DNA of 64,000 nucleotides from Pterobdella sp. o SKG-2022. Lineage: Eukaryota > Annelida > Clitellata > Hirudinida > Piscicolidae. The notes below the pieces were generated by a model. The model saw only the letters and a list, made by a program, of their open reading frames with translations, was not told the DNA's origin and searched no databases. A program made the translations under genes and the position numbers. The stretch lies in NCBI GenBank assembly GCA_964035795.1, contig OZ038326.1, positions 2,452,916 to 2,516,915 of the forward strand. Direction: 5' to 3'. Each line of letters begins with the position of its first letter. The first letter of the stretch is position 1. This document shows, piece by piece, positions 52,556 through 64,000 of the stretch.

Positions 52556-55061
52556 ATGATACTCTGTTTTTTGCTTTTTTTAATTCTCTCTACAAATTTT
52601 GGCCATTCTGTTATGGATAGCACAAACAAAGGGCTTAAAGAGAACTCCAACGTCTCAATAAAAAGAAAAGATAATAATATTTATGATAATTATATAAAAA
52701 AAACTTTTAAAAATGATATAAATAAATATAATAATGACGTGAACAATTATTTTAATGGTTTAAACAGTTATGTTGCTGAGAATATAAATGATAAAACTGA
52801 TAGGAAGGAGAAGTTTTTAGTTAAGCTAAAATATTTTTGCTTAAAGAAAGTTTTAACCAAAAAATTCACCAAAAATATCGCTAAAAATCACATTGAAATA
52901 AAAAATATTAAAAAAGAAAGTAAACTGAAAGATGATTCAAACACTCAGCTCTTCATATGTTTACAAATAAGCCGTAAATCATTCTTCAAAGATTCAAAGA
53001 AAAATGAAAAGTTAATCAAGATTCTCAACCAAAAACTTTTTTTAAAGATAAAGAAAAGTGAACTAAATTACAAAAAAATTTATAATTTTTTTTTCGAAAG
53101 AAAGAACAATCAAAAGATGATAAAGCCGAAGAACGAAAAACTTAACTGCAAACATAATAAGATAACGAATAATAATAACCTGAAAACGCCCAGTGCGTTG
53201 AGTAATATCAACCAAATTAATTATGAAAATAATAAAAATTATAATATAAATAAAAATAATAATATAAATAAATATAATAATATAAATAAAAATAATAATA
53301 TAAATAAATATAATAATATAAATAAAAATAATAATATAAATGAACACAATCATACTTATAAAAATGATAATCTTAAGAAATACAATTCAAATGATATTGA
53401 AAGTAACAAAGAAACAACTAGTTTTAGTGATTATACCCTTAGCTTTACCAGGCATAATAAAAATAAAAATATAAAAAATAATAATGAACAAAACAAAAAA
53501 AAGTACACAAAAAATAAAATAAAAAACAATAATAAAATGGATTTTAATAATAACAGCCATGATAAACGAGATAAAATTAAAGAGAAAATTGTCAACTTAA
53601 ATAATACCATACTCCATCTCGGCCCCACCCTTTTAAGCCAAATCATGGTTTGTCTCAATAATTTGGCGTTCTCAATATTTACATATATTTTAAAATAATA
53701 TTGAGATTAAATTCTTTATTGAAAGTTAAAAAAAATTATTATTTGGTTTTATTTGAACTCTTTCCGAGTTTTATTGATTTTTGACTTCCAAACTTATATC
53801 TAGTTAATATTACATAACTTTTTAAATTACTATTAAGTTCATATTTATTCACTACTTCATCACGGATTGGTTTTCATTCCGGTTATTAAATATTAAGCCA
53901 CGTTTATGAAGGAATTATTTGGGGAACTATGTATTAGAAACTCCCGTTGGAAAAATGAAGGAATATAATATTAATTAAAATACTTATAATATAGATGATA
54001 AAATAGGTTTTGTATTATGAATTTCAATAACAGTTTTGAAATTCACAAAATATTTTACTATTTAAAAACCAAAATTGACGTTATTCAAAACGATTTTTTG
54101 GTGTAATTAAAACTAATTTTGAAAAATTTAGTAAAAATAATATATTTAAATAATTATTTTGTATTTATAAATCACTGATTAACTCAACTAGCCTAATCCG
54201 AAAAAAATAGAGCCAAACACCAAATGATCAAATCGAGGCGTTTCGTTAGTCGAGCTCACATTATCAAGTTTCGTGAAAGTTTTTGAACTGAATAATTACA
54301 TCAATTTTGAATAATTTTAAACTTTTCAGTCCCAACGCACGAGCCAGTTAAGAAAACAAGGGAGACGCCCATCGCATTTATTAACAAAGCTCTCATCTCC
54401 ATCTCTTTTACTCCATTTGGGCTTTTTGGAGAATTCCCGAAAGAATGAAGAACTGTTGAAAAATGTTTTCAACGGTAGTAAGATATGCTTCGATGAAAGT
54501 GTTCTTAGAGATGAAAAGAAATTTTTGTATAAAGGTATTTTCAAAACTAGAAAAAAAATTCTTAAACAAATTCTCAAAAAGTTTGAGAGTATAATTAAAC
54601 TAAAAGTCAATGCAATAGAAAATAATTTTAAGTTTGAATCAAAAATTGATAATAACTTCGAAGATAGCAATAGTAATTTATTAGTTAAAATCATTGTATG
54701 CCAAAAAAATCTTCGTCAAAGAAAAATTGTGTGGGATTTCAAAAAGAAAAGTGTTCAACATAATGCGCCCATCTTAGAAAAAAGCATTTTTGTAAGTAAC
54801 TCTACGTATTTATTAATTTCTTCAAAAAATCAGAGCTTCACTAACAGTACAACAATTCCAAAAATATTCAACTTTTCCAGCTTTTCTCGTAAAAACCCTT
54901 CTGTTGAAAAACATAGCAATTCTTACATTTTAATAATAATAATTAGTATCTCAAGTTTTTTCATAGGTTTGCTTGTTGTTATTTGCTGGTATGCGAGAAA
55001 AATCAAGAAATCTCATTTTCCCAATTCAAAGTTTTTGAATAAATTTTCATCTTGTGTATAA
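52556..55061 (+). CDS. Orphan single-pass membrane protein, Asn/Lys-rich, 607 aa
   Basis: Two exons, 52556-53647 and 54330-55061, joined in phase 0 (ATG|GTTTGT ... TTTTCAG|TCC). A signal peptide (MILCFLLFLILSTNFGHS) is followed by a Lys/Asn-rich region with a 12-residue tandem repeat (units like KNNNINKYNNIN) near residues 229-262. The second exon adds a Lys-rich helical part, a Ser/Thr/Asn segment with several N-glycosylation sequons, a transmembrane helix near 562-584 (ILIIIISISSFFIGLLVVIC) and a 23-residue basic tail (YARKIKKSH...). This is a type I topology. I recognise no family. The repeat is DNA-level slippage in AT-rich sequence, so its length may vary. The neighbours TXN2 and MS4A-like genes give no functional hint. 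Confidence 0.7.
53240..53342 (+). repeat. 36-base coding minisatellite
   Basis: About three copies of a 36-base unit (AATATAAATAAAAATAATAA plus 16 bases), itself made of 18-base half units, encode the Asn/Ile/Lys repeat of the orphan membrane protein. The length preserves the frame. Confidence 0.85.
54232..54272. repeat. Dispersed repeat family B, copy 3
   Basis: GAGGCGTTTCGTTAGTCGAG followed by CTCACATTATCAAG aligns with 41400-41440. It lies in the intron of the orphan membrane gene, about 60 bases before the acceptor. Confidence 0.5.
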
Positions 55062-55345
55062 TAAATTGACGATTTTTGTTAAAATAAATAACTAGTTGTT
55101 CATTGATTTTTTAAAACGTCACTAAAGCGAAAAAAATCCTGCAAAAATTAACATCCTATAAAAAAGTAAAAAACAAAAAGTAAATTTTTTTGTTCTTATG
55201 TTAAATTTAGAAAAGTTGTTTAGTCTATGTGATCGTACTTGAACCTAACTTTGTTTCATGTAAATTGATATTTTATTTCCAATATTAAAAATAATTTAAC
55301 ATATAATTAAATACTAATTAATTAACTTCAAAGATTCTTTCAAAA

Positions 55346-56365
55346 ATGGCTTTAAGACAAATGGCCAAACGAGTTGGGACTCCCATAGAAAGACTTTTTA
55401 AAAAGATGTCATATCCAAAGGCATTGAGCAGATCAGCACCGCTTAGTGGTATTGCAAAATCTCTTGAAATGGTTTCCACACATGAAAAATCTCACGTTTT
55501 GAAAAATTCCACTCTAACTTGGTCCAACAAGAGCGATATCAAAAACAATACATCTAAACGTTATTTCAGTGAATCTATTCCAAATGTTTTCGATATTCAA
55601 GATAGTAAAGATTTCAAAAAAAGAGTTCTCAATAGTCATTTGCCCGTTATTGTAGATTTTTATGCAGAGTAAGTCTTCCTATTGTAATCATAGTAAATTA
55701 ATTATATCAAGTATTTAATTTAGGAAAGTAAATTAGTTTTTAATTCATTTGCCTTTTCAATCTTCACTGGAGGTGGTCATTGGGAAACTAACACCTGATG
55801 ATGCAATCATTCAAACTTCAAAAATTTAATTTGTATCTTATAAACTTTGTTTCTTCAATAAAAAAGTAAAATAAAATAAACTATGAAAATTTTTCTACTA
55901 ATTGATCCAAACAAATGGTAGTTGGTGTGGGCCATGCAAATTGCTAGTTCCGAAACTGGAGAGCCTCATAAGCAAGAACCAGGGCAAGCTGGTACTAGCC
56001 AAGGTGAACATAGAAGAACAGCCTGAGTTGGCTGAGGAGTATGAGGTCAGAAATTCATGTTTTATATTGACCAAAAATTATATGTTAGTCTAGTTGTTTA
56101 GTTTAAAATTCACCTTCAATGAATTCCCACCAAGATCAAAGTTCATTTAAAAATACATTTTAAATTCAATAGTTGATTTTTATAATATTAATACATACAT
56201 TGATTACATTGTAAACCTCTAAAATCAGATGTTTTCTAGTTTAAAACCTAACAGGTGATGGCTGTACCAACTGTGTTGGCAGTTAAAAATGGCAAACAAA
56301 TTGACAAATTTGTTGGTTTCAAAAATGATGAAGCCTTGGAGCTATTCATTGATAAATTAGTTTAG
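55346..56365 (+). CDS. TXN2: Mitochondrial thioredoxin
   Basis: Three exons: 55346-55668, 55922-56045, 56255-56365; 185 aa. It reduces protein disulfides in the mitochondrial matrix, feeding peroxiredoxins, and is itself reduced by thioredoxin reductase. The N-terminus (MALRQMAKRVGTPIERLFKK...) is basic and amphipathic, as expected for a presequence. The thioredoxin fold follows: FDIQDSKDFKKRVLNSHLPV, VIVDFYADWCGPCK with the redox cysteines C110 and C113, AKVNIEEQPELAEEYEV, the cis-proline loop MAVPTVLAVKNG (P154) and FVGFKNDEALELFIDKLV. The WCGPC motif is split from the preceding strand by an intron after YA. The leader is about 20 residues longer than in the human protein (166 aa). Confidence 0.96.
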
Positions 56366-57000
56366 TTGTATTGCTGTGATGATTAAGTCAAATTATATTC
56401 ATTAAATTATGTTAAAATGTTACAATTCACCAAATATTCATGTCTGATTTAAAATTGGCATCATTTTTTTACTCTTCTCACCCAAGGCGACCGTTATGTT
56501 ATTGACATCATATAATGTATAATAAAAAATTGTTGATGAAATTTTCAAGTCAAATACAATTGATTATATTATTCCATTTTAAAATTATAAATCTAATTTT
56601 TAAAAATTCACAAGTTTTAGTGATTTTCAAGTCTTATATAATGAAAGTTATCTGAAAATTCAGGTGTTTTGAAAACTTATGCTACTTATTTTAATTTTAG
56701 CTTGATAATATACATTAGAAGCACTTATATTTATGATACATCAAGTACTAGTGAAACTTGTATCTATTTTGAAGCATGGAAAGATATTAATACATTGTTT
56801 CATTTTATGAAGTCAATAAAAATCTAAAATTTTGAACTTTTTTTAAATTTGGTGTAAGATCGTAAAAGTTTGTCTAAGCCATGTTAGCATGGAAACAGAG
56901 GCAAGATGATGATAATGAAAATATTCAAAGTTGGATTTCTGACATTACTACATAATAAAACTTCCAAAGTTATTGACAAAAATATTAAAATTGGGGTCAA
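56366..57000. other. Convergent intergenic TXN2/C2H2
   Basis: 635 bases of AT-rich DNA holding the TXN2 3' end (AATAAA near 56520 and again near 56817). At 56878-56892 the palindrome CCATGTTAGCATGG, followed closely by GATGATGATAATG, resembles the tail of SINEs I recall from some lophotrochozoan genomes. That link is tentative. Confidence 0.5.
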
Positions 57001-57549
57001 TCAAGACTTAGTTGTACAAGCTGAACCATTAGATGAAGAATTTTTTAATTCTCCTTTTTCAATATGATAATTCAAATGTCTAGAAAGACTGAATTTATTC
57101 TTGAATGTTTTGTTGCATCTGATACAGCCATATGATGTGCATTCATCTTCATTTAGATTTCTATCAGTTTCCAATTGATAATCCTTTTGACTTTTATTAG
57201 TAGCTGAAGATACATCACATTTTGGTAACTTGACAAAAGCTTGTTTATGAGATACAATTGCATTTCTGAAATTTAAAAAACAATTTTTAAAAATGCAAGT
57301 AAAAATTACAAACTAATTTTTTTATTTCAATAAATAGAATAACTTTTTGTAATCGATGTTTGCTACGGAATGAGCTTTCCACAAATGAACTTTGATTGAG
57401 TTCCAGCTGAGAAAAATTGCTTTGCAAAATTTACATAGAAGTGATTTGTTTCTATGAAGACGTAAATGACTTTCAAAGTTTTTGTGACAAGAAAATTTAG
57501 CAAAACAAAAAACACATTTAAAAGGTTTTTTTCTGGTTTCACTGAACAT
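57001..57549 (-). CDS. Small three-finger C2H2 zinc-finger protein
   Basis: Two exons, 57549-57344 and 57265-57001, 156 aa. The ATG at 57549 is chosen over an upstream TTG. Three C2H2 fingers are complete: C12/C15/H28/H32 (FKCVFCFAKFSCHKNFESHL), C39/C42/H55/H60 (LCKFCKAIFLSWNSIKVHLW), and C116/C119/H132/H136 (GCIRCNKTFKNKFSLSRHLN), the last after a polar linker of about 55 residues. Fingers 1 and 2 are separated by only six residues (RNKSLL), not the usual TGEKP. It is probably a nucleic-acid binding protein; the target is unknown. It is head-to-head with CNOT10, 308 bases apart. I cannot name an orthologue. Confidence 0.8.
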
Positions 57550-57857
57550 TTTATACAAACAACGCGACAATTATTTTACAAAAGAAACATTTTTTGAATG
57601 TCATTCTTTTAGAACCATTAACTCTAAGCAATCTTTTTAAGCGTTTAGTAACAAAAGTGAATCTAAAAATACTTTAAAGTAGAGCTGTTGAGTTTTAAAT
57701 TTATTTGAAGTTAATTTACATATAGTTCTGCATTTAAACTTTTTAAAAAAATTAATACAAAATTATTGAGTTTGGTCAACACTATTTCTTCACTTTTAAA
57801 GAAACTTGTGCACAACAACTTATTCATAAAACTTGTTCTAAAAGCTTCAAACCAAAA
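57550..57857. promoter_or_regulatory. Head-to-head promoter region C2H2/CNOT10
   Basis: 308 bases lie between two divergent ATG codons, so both genes' promoters and leaders must be here. No TATA box or other consensus is clear. Confidence 0.55.
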
Positions 57858-60800
57858 ATGGTCGACCCTGGCTTAATCTCACCAGATGATGAAGATATAA
57901 AAACTGCAAAGCAAATTTTGAATGCTTTTGAAGAAAAAGATTTTGAAGCATCATCAACTTTAATAAACAGATTAGTTCAAAAAAGATGTGATATAAAAGC
58001 AAATCTCAACCATTCTGTTATTGAATACCGCAAATCAAATTGTACTTTAACTGACGAATTTTTAATATGTCTGCAAAATCTTCAGTTAAGAGTGAGTTAA
58101 TAATTTTAACATCATTCACAAACAACAAATACGATTTTAATATTAATTTCCAGATAGATGCAGAAAATTTAGAAGATGTTGATAATGGCATAGAGTTCTG
58201 TGTTTTGTATTACAACCAAGCTTTGATGCATTATTATACAAAACAATTTAGTTCCGCACTCAAAGTTCTCAACAAACTTCTTCTTTCTTTTGAAAACTTG
58301 TCCAAGGTTCTGCTTTCTGAATCATATTTAATCTATGCTTCAATCATTTCAGTTTTTTCATATCAAATAAAGGATAAAAGTGATAAAAATCTCAAATTAG
58401 TTTTTATCATCATAAAAACTTTAGGATCATGGTATCACATTTTGAAAATAAAATTTATTTTTCAGGATAAAACTTATGAATCATTTGCAAAACTCTCAGC
58501 ATGTTTAATGATGCAGGTTTTATTGGTTACTTATAAGGTAATTTAATTCTATATTTATTGGTTCAAATATTGGTTTTTCATGTAGTTTCAATGTTGATAA
58601 TAAGACTATTATTACTTTTATTGTAATACTAATGCTATTTCCATGTGTTATATTATCATTACTATTTTTATAAATTCTCAAACAATCTAACAGCCTGAAG
58701 AATGTTTAAAACTGATCTCTTGGTTCGAGTCATGCCAATATCTAAGCAAGGATGTGCTTACACAGGTATGCCATCAGATACACATTTCTTTGACCCTGCA
58801 ACACACAATCCTTAAATAATATACAAATAAAAAAAATAAATAGCCTTATTAATTATTTATTTATTTTTAATTTAGTTAATAAATACATTATTATTAATTT
58901 AAATTTTTTAAATCTTTTTTATTAGTACAAGTTGAAGTGTCATATAATGCTGAAATCAACCAATCCTAAAACCTCAAAGTTATTCAATTCTTTAACAGCC
59001 AATCAGGTTTTGTAGAATTATTTCATTTTAAATTTTCGTTCTTCATTAATATTTCTAATTCAACAGAACACAACCCTTTTAAAAAGCGAATGGGATTATG
59101 TGTGTAAAGACTTTGATTCATGCTTGAAATTACTGAACTCTCTCACATCTCCATCCACATCGCCGAACTTCAGTATGAAAGCTTTCAATAACATTGCTTT
59201 GATGCTTTTCCAAACTGGTAGCTACCACACAGCTTTATCGAAATTATCACAAGCTGTAAAGATTGCTGAAGAAAATGACGTAGTTGTGCCACCTAGTTAG
59301 TTTTGAGATGCTTTTTTGATGAAGTATTTGTTAGAAAGAAAAACTTCAAAATTTTAATGTGTTAATTTTTCATTACTTCTAGGTTTCAACGAGTTATCAT
59401 TATTATGTTTCAAAATATTTGAAATATATTAAAATTCTCAATCGGGAAGATATTTATTCCAAAAATTATGAATAGAATTGCTAAGGAAACACTATCTTAT
59501 ATAAACCTCCTTCTCACAGATGCGTTTCTAACCTCCACAAGTCTGTCTGGACGACCCGTTAATTTTCTGAGTGACAACAATCACAACCAACTGTTACACA
59601 ACACAGCTGTCACTCTGCTCCATTGTGGAAAACCTACTCAAGCTTTTGATATCTTTCTAAACATCGTTCAGGTAAGTCTTGAAGTGTTGTTTTATAGAGG
59701 TAGATTAATAGATAGATAGATAGATAGATAAAGTTTCCAAGGTTTCATCACTATTTACAATGGATATCCAACCGAACTTGCTCATGACATAATCAGTAGA
59801 ATAAAAGACATTATTCTTTTTACAAATTCTCAGGTGTATCCGAATAACTCAAGATTATGGCTGAGATTGGCCGAGTGTTCCGTTGCGGTTTATAAACAGG
59901 TTATAATGATGATCTCAATTCATCATGTACACTGAGTTTTTGTTCGTTTTAGTTTTTTGAATAATTCTCCGCAATAAAAACCCACTATAATAATATAAAA
60001 AATTAGAAAACAATAATATTTATTATTATTATTATCAAGACGTCTGAAGACCCAGCGACGGATGCGTACAGAGGCGTAGTACACAAAACACTTGGCTTAG
60101 GAAAGTACCGTAAGATTGTGCTTGATTGCGTTCGAAAGCCCAAGAACCACAATAAGTTAGGGGTGTTATAATGTAGGTGATGGTAATAATGACATTAATT
60201 GTAACAATAGGGATTATTTGAGGGTGATGATTATTCACCAACTTTATAAAGATGTGTGATGGAAAGAATCGGTGGCTGGTTACTTGATCGATTGCTTGAT
60301 TTATTTATTGATTGTTTTCACACCCAATCTCATGAAAATATATACAGTGATGGTGATTCGTTGGTTGATTCATATTCCATTCAATTATTTTGCATTCATA
60401 ACTCATAATACTCAATGATCTAAAAACTTTTCAAATGAACTTCTCTATATTCATACTGGTAATTGATTGAATACTTCCACACAAAGGTACTCAAGTGCTA
60501 TTCCCATGCCAACCATGGAGTTTGCATCATTGTGTGTTAAGAATGCCCTGGTCTGCCTCAACATCGTGAATGACACCCACTCTAAAAACAGCCCCAATAA
60601 CAAAGATGCCAAAAGTCTTTCTTCGTTGCTGGCTGACATTAGCCACAGTGGTCACAGGTGTGATGTAGTGTTTCAATAATACGTTGTGTTGTTGTGTTGT
60701 TTAACGATCCTTTGCTGTGGTAATGTACAATTAATTTTTGGTTTTGTGTTTAATGCATTTATTATTACTCAATTGATGCCTATGCTCTAGTGGTTTCTTG

Positions 60801-62397
60801 TTGCGTTGAGTTTTTTTATGATTTTAAGTTTTATGGTTTGATTAATACTAATGAACATAATAATAATAACAATGAATAATAATAACATTTCTATATGTAG
60901 AAGCATGAACACGTGCCTGGCTCCCTCAGCACTGGCTACTGCTTGTGAGGTGGATAACCTCAAGTGAGTCTATCAATAAAAACTATTTATAGCTTTTTTC
61001 CATCAATAAATATCTCTCTTTTGACTACTGTCCTATAAGGTGGTACTTTTGAACCGAATCCTTCTCATAGTCCGTTTTTCTTTATCAAGGGCTGGGCTTT
61101 TCTTTGATAGAAAACTGTTTTTAGTACCTCTCTATCATTAAATATCACTAGTTCAGCTATAATATAAGGCAACTTTTTTTACTTTTAATCGTTAAATGAC
61201 TGCTTTGAATATTTTTTCTCAATAGCAAATCTGTTTTGAGATGCAATCTATATGTTTCTGGTTTTAATTATTTTTAATTAGCTAGTTATGGTGAAGTTGA
61301 TGGGGATAATTATAATGATGAAGATGGGGATAATAATGATAAAAAAGATGATGATGATGATGAAGATGAGAATGATTATGCTAAACATGATGATGATGAT
61401 TATACTTACAGACGATCGGCTCTTCTCTTATCCAGCTACTTAAGCCTTCATCACCAGGACTTCCACCAGGCACTCCAAACATCTAACCTCCTTCTCTCAT
61501 CCGCCAACCTTCCTTCTTTCCATCGGTACCTTAGAATTTCATTTGTATAATCTATATAAAGTTATTAAGCTAATTAATTAAATCACTATTTGTTATTCAA
61601 TTGCCTAAAAGGAGTTTGTAAGTTATTTTTCACATGTGTTTAAAATCTGTATTTTTTTTTGGTATATTGATGATGAGAATGATGGTGGTAGTGGTGGTAA
61701 TAATGATTATGATGATGCTAATAAAGATGACGATAATCTACTACTGTAACACGCCAATACATAACTTAACGATAACCTCTACAACAGATACCTGGGCCAG
61801 GTATATAAGGCACGGTCTCTAGTTGGCCTGGATAAATTGGGGGAGTGTGAGGATCTTCTTCTTCCGGATTCCATCACTGATGTCAGCAGGTTCCCTGGAA
61901 AAGGTTGTGAGTCTACAAGCGTTTTGTGCCAGTATATCACAGCTTATTGTGTAGCTAATAATAGTGATGATGATGATGATGATGATGGTGGTGATAATAA
62001 TAAAAATAAACAACGTTGCCTAATTTCATAGCGCTAAGTTCAAATAAAGCTCAATGAAGTGAATAGCTTATTATTATTTTCACTATAGAATCTTATAAAA
62101 TCTAATTAAAAACGACAGAAAAAGTGGCGGGAGTGAAAATGCCCATGGTTGAAGAGTGCAGGGCAGTGATGAACTTCAACAGGGCAGTGACGCTGTGTAT
62201 GAGTAGTAAGCACCAGCAAGCCCAAGCCTGCTTCAACAAAGTAGTTTATATGATGGTTATTTGTCTTAAAATTATTGCTTTGTGACTAATTCTTTTAAAA
62301 ATAGGTGAAGTAGAATTATCGAAGTCATCAGAAATTTTTTTTGAAATATGAAATGTTGAAATAGAAATATTTAAAAAACAATGGAATCTGTTTATAA

Positions 62398-62454
<57 letters not shown>

Positions 62455-62715
62455 ATAGAGTGTACTCCATCTTCCTCAACCACACCCGTCCCACGTCTTC
62501 AAGCTGAAATTGTATTTGAATAGCGTGCTGGGAGGTATGTATTGATTTTCATACTGTTGAACGAGTTGTTAACTTAAACAATAAATGTATCTAGAAATTT
62601 ATTTATTTTGAAGATTAAAAAATCATAAAAACTCATTTAAAAAGTTATCCAAATTTATTTTACAGAAAATCAAAATGCTGTCAAAGAGGCTGATATAATG
62701 GAAACGCTGAAATAA
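57858..62715 (+). CDS. CNOT10: CCR4-NOT complex subunit 10
   Basis: Sixteen exons: 57858-58091, 58154-58306, 58466-58537, 58694-58765, 58926-59006, 59067-59295, 59520-59671, 59834-59899, 60040-60155, 60487-60657, 60901-60963, 61412-61525, 61788-61903, 62119-62240, 62459-62534, 62666-62715; 628 aa (human 744). CNOT10 is a TPR-repeat subunit that pairs with CNOT11 on the N-terminal part of CNOT1 in the deadenylase complex. Colinear landmarks: LYYNQALMHYYTKQFSSALK, LKLLNSL, LLHNTAVTLLHCGKPTQAFD, VYPNNSRLWLRLAECSVAVY, GLGKYRKIVLD, YSSAIPMPTMEFASLCVKNA, YLGQVYKARSLVGLDKLGEC and DSITDVS. The second intron (58307-58465) is 159 bases and stop-free in frame, so an unspliced form would add 53 codons. 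GAT and ATT microsatellites fill several introns. Confidence 0.96.
61340..61400. repeat. GAT microsatellite in CNOT10 intron
   Basis: Interrupted GAT/AAT triplets (61305-61400) end about 11 bases before the acceptor of the exon at 61412. A second GAT run at 61963-61995 lies in the next-but-one intron, and a GATA run at 59705-59730 follows exon 7. Confidence 0.85.
62398..62453. repeat. ATT microsatellite at CNOT10 acceptor
   Basis: About 18 uninterrupted ATT units end five bases before the acceptor TAG at 62456-62458. The repeat occupies the place of the polypyrimidine tract of this intron. Confidence 0.95.
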
Positions 62716-62924
62716 GTGTTTTGGTGAAATGTGTAAAGTTCTAATTCTTAAAATTATTCTTTTAGTTTTATTTAGATTTTTATCATTGTTGAAGATGATT
62801 TCAGTTTACATAAATTTTAAGTTGTAGATGGATAAAAGAATGAGTTTTGCAATATTAAAACTGCGTTGTTCAAGCATAGAGATTCAAGATTTCAAGTTGG
62901 CAATGTTTTCCACGATTAAAGCGT
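62716..62924. other. Short convergent gap CNOT10/KCNQ
   Basis: Only 209 bases separate two stop codons on opposite strands, so the two 3' untranslated regions probably overlap. No hairpin or insulator-like element is seen. Confidence 0.6.
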
Positions 62925-63854
62925 TCAAAACTTTTCACAAGTTTTTGCTTTTGAACCAGTAGTTTCAAGCAATCTTTCATAATAGTTCTGTGTTTCGTTG
63001 CAAGGAGAAGAAAATGCCGAAGGGTTCATACCGGTGGGAAACCCATTAACAAGCCAATTACTGGAGGTGCTAGCAGCCTCGCTATTTGTGCTAGCCATTT
63101 CCTCAGCCACAGAGTCGTATTGGTACTCTGGCGACAAAACATTAGAATGTTGGTAAAGTAGGTTTTTTGGTTGAGGGTCTTGTTCGTCTTTGATGTTGAG
63201 AGCATCTATTTTGAGGGAGACCAGATCTACCTGAAACAATCAAAAATGAAATAGAGCTATAATTTTATTAATAAACCTTTACTTTTAATTCCAATTGAAT
63301 CATTCTTTTTGTCAAAGAGATGGCATTACGATTACCTACCACAGTTTCACCCAGGTTGTCAAGTCTGAAATGTTTGAGTGCATAAAAAACATTAACTACA
63401 AACAAAAACAATAATTTTTATGTTTAAACTTAAACTATTGAACCTGGCTTGCAAATCTTTTATCCTAGCCAGCATATCTTGATGACCGGCCGAATATTGC
63501 TCGATTACATCCTTCACATCGTATGGCTTCAAAGCTTCTTTGAAGTTGCGTCTAAATCGAGATTTTTAAAATCTATCTAATAAACACCCTATCTATTTTG
63601 TCACAAAATGTAAAAATAACTATATCGACTTTTAAGGATAACTTTTATCAAAACACGGTTACTATATTTACTATTACTATATATTATATTACTATGTAAA
63701 AACAGTTACTATATTTTTTCTAACATACATGATGATTGCAAATAAACAAAACTATACATTCAAAAGTTTTTGAACCTGGCAACAAAAACTTTGATCCTGT
63801 TAATTACTCTAACCATCCTCCTATGTTTCGAATTCAGTGCTTGATCAGAAGAAC
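62925..63854 (-). CDS. KCNQ-type voltage-gated potassium channel, C-terminal exons
   Basis: Partial gene; it extends beyond the right edge. Four exons on the minus strand: 63854-63776, 63551-63444, 63364-63283, 63230-62925 (stop). Joined they read ...[15 protein letters not shown], then [20 protein letters not shown] and [19 protein letters not shown], which is the highly conserved KCNQ (Kv7) cytoplasmic helix B that binds calmodulin with helix A, followed by the start of helix C. The next exon ([18 protein letters not shown]) and the start of the last ([18 protein letters not shown]) match the coiled-coil assembly region (helix D). The final 80 residues are Ser/Asn-rich and variable. The pore and voltage sensor lie outside the window. 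KCNQ channels give slow, non-inactivating potassium currents. Which vertebrate type it is closest to cannot be told from this part. Confidence 0.95.
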
Positions 63855-64000
63855 CTGGTTTCAAGAGTTTTTAACATTATTTCAAAAAAATTGCGTGATT
63901 TTTAACATACCACTCGGAGAAATTTCTAGAAAATCTTTGTTTTGCCTAGAAATATGTTTTAAATAAGTATAAAATTCTTATTATGGATTATTTTATAGCT

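Noticed and set aside
53063..53658. Minus-strand frames opposite the orphan membrane gene
   Set aside because: They are shadows of the Asn/Lys-rich repeat; Ile/Phe/Val-rich readings mirror AAT/ATA codons.
55869..55924. Upstream extension of the TXN2 WCGPC exon
   Set aside because: The acceptor TAG at 55919-55921 joins to give YADWCGPCK, matching the family; the extended frame has no counterpart.

Overview
This is nuclear DNA from an AT-rich invertebrate animal. The evidence is a set of genes interrupted by GT-AG introns of about 110 to 2,260 bases, all with metazoan protein content: a KCNQ potassium channel, N-acetylglucosamine kinase, mitochondrial thioredoxin, CCDC142, MS4A/CD20-like four-span membrane proteins and an NDRG family member. 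Simple repeats (ATT, GAT, CTAT) and a palindromic mobile element lie in introns. I could not fix the phylum from sequence alone.

Layout, left to right. At the left edge is one partial exon of an unknown minus-strand gene. Two neighbouring minus-strand genes (3526-5532 and 6107-6907) encode orphan proteins with signal peptides. ATG5 (9268 to 7430, minus, four exons) follows. After about 5 kb of mostly non-coding DNA comes NDRG (plus, twelve coding exons found, 14470-26410, first coding exon not found). NAGK (minus, ten exons, 30581 to 27718) converges on NDRG and shares a 507-base divergent promoter region with CCDC142 (plus, eight exons, 31089-39897). Two tandem MS4A-like tetraspan genes (43335-45235 and 48611-51855) follow, then an orphan single-pass membrane protein (52556-55061), mitochondrial thioredoxin TXN2 (55346-56365), a small three-finger C2H2 protein on the minus strand (57549 to 57001), CNOT10 (plus, sixteen exons, 57858-62715) and, at the right edge, the last four exons of a KCNQ channel (minus, 63854 to 62925).

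Exon models were built by hand: reading frame kept across every junction, GT/AG at each splice site, and colinearity with the remembered human family members. ATG5 (371 aa), NAGK (347), CCDC142 (1131), MS4A-like 2 (216), TXN2 (185), C2H2 (156) and CNOT10 (628) all close in frame. The genes do not form one pathway. They cover autophagy, amino-sugar salvage, mRNA deadenylation, mitochondrial redox control and excitability, and the shared features are head-to-head promoters and tandem duplication. The least explained content is the three orphan secreted or membrane proteins, the long intergenic stretches, and several dispersed repeats.
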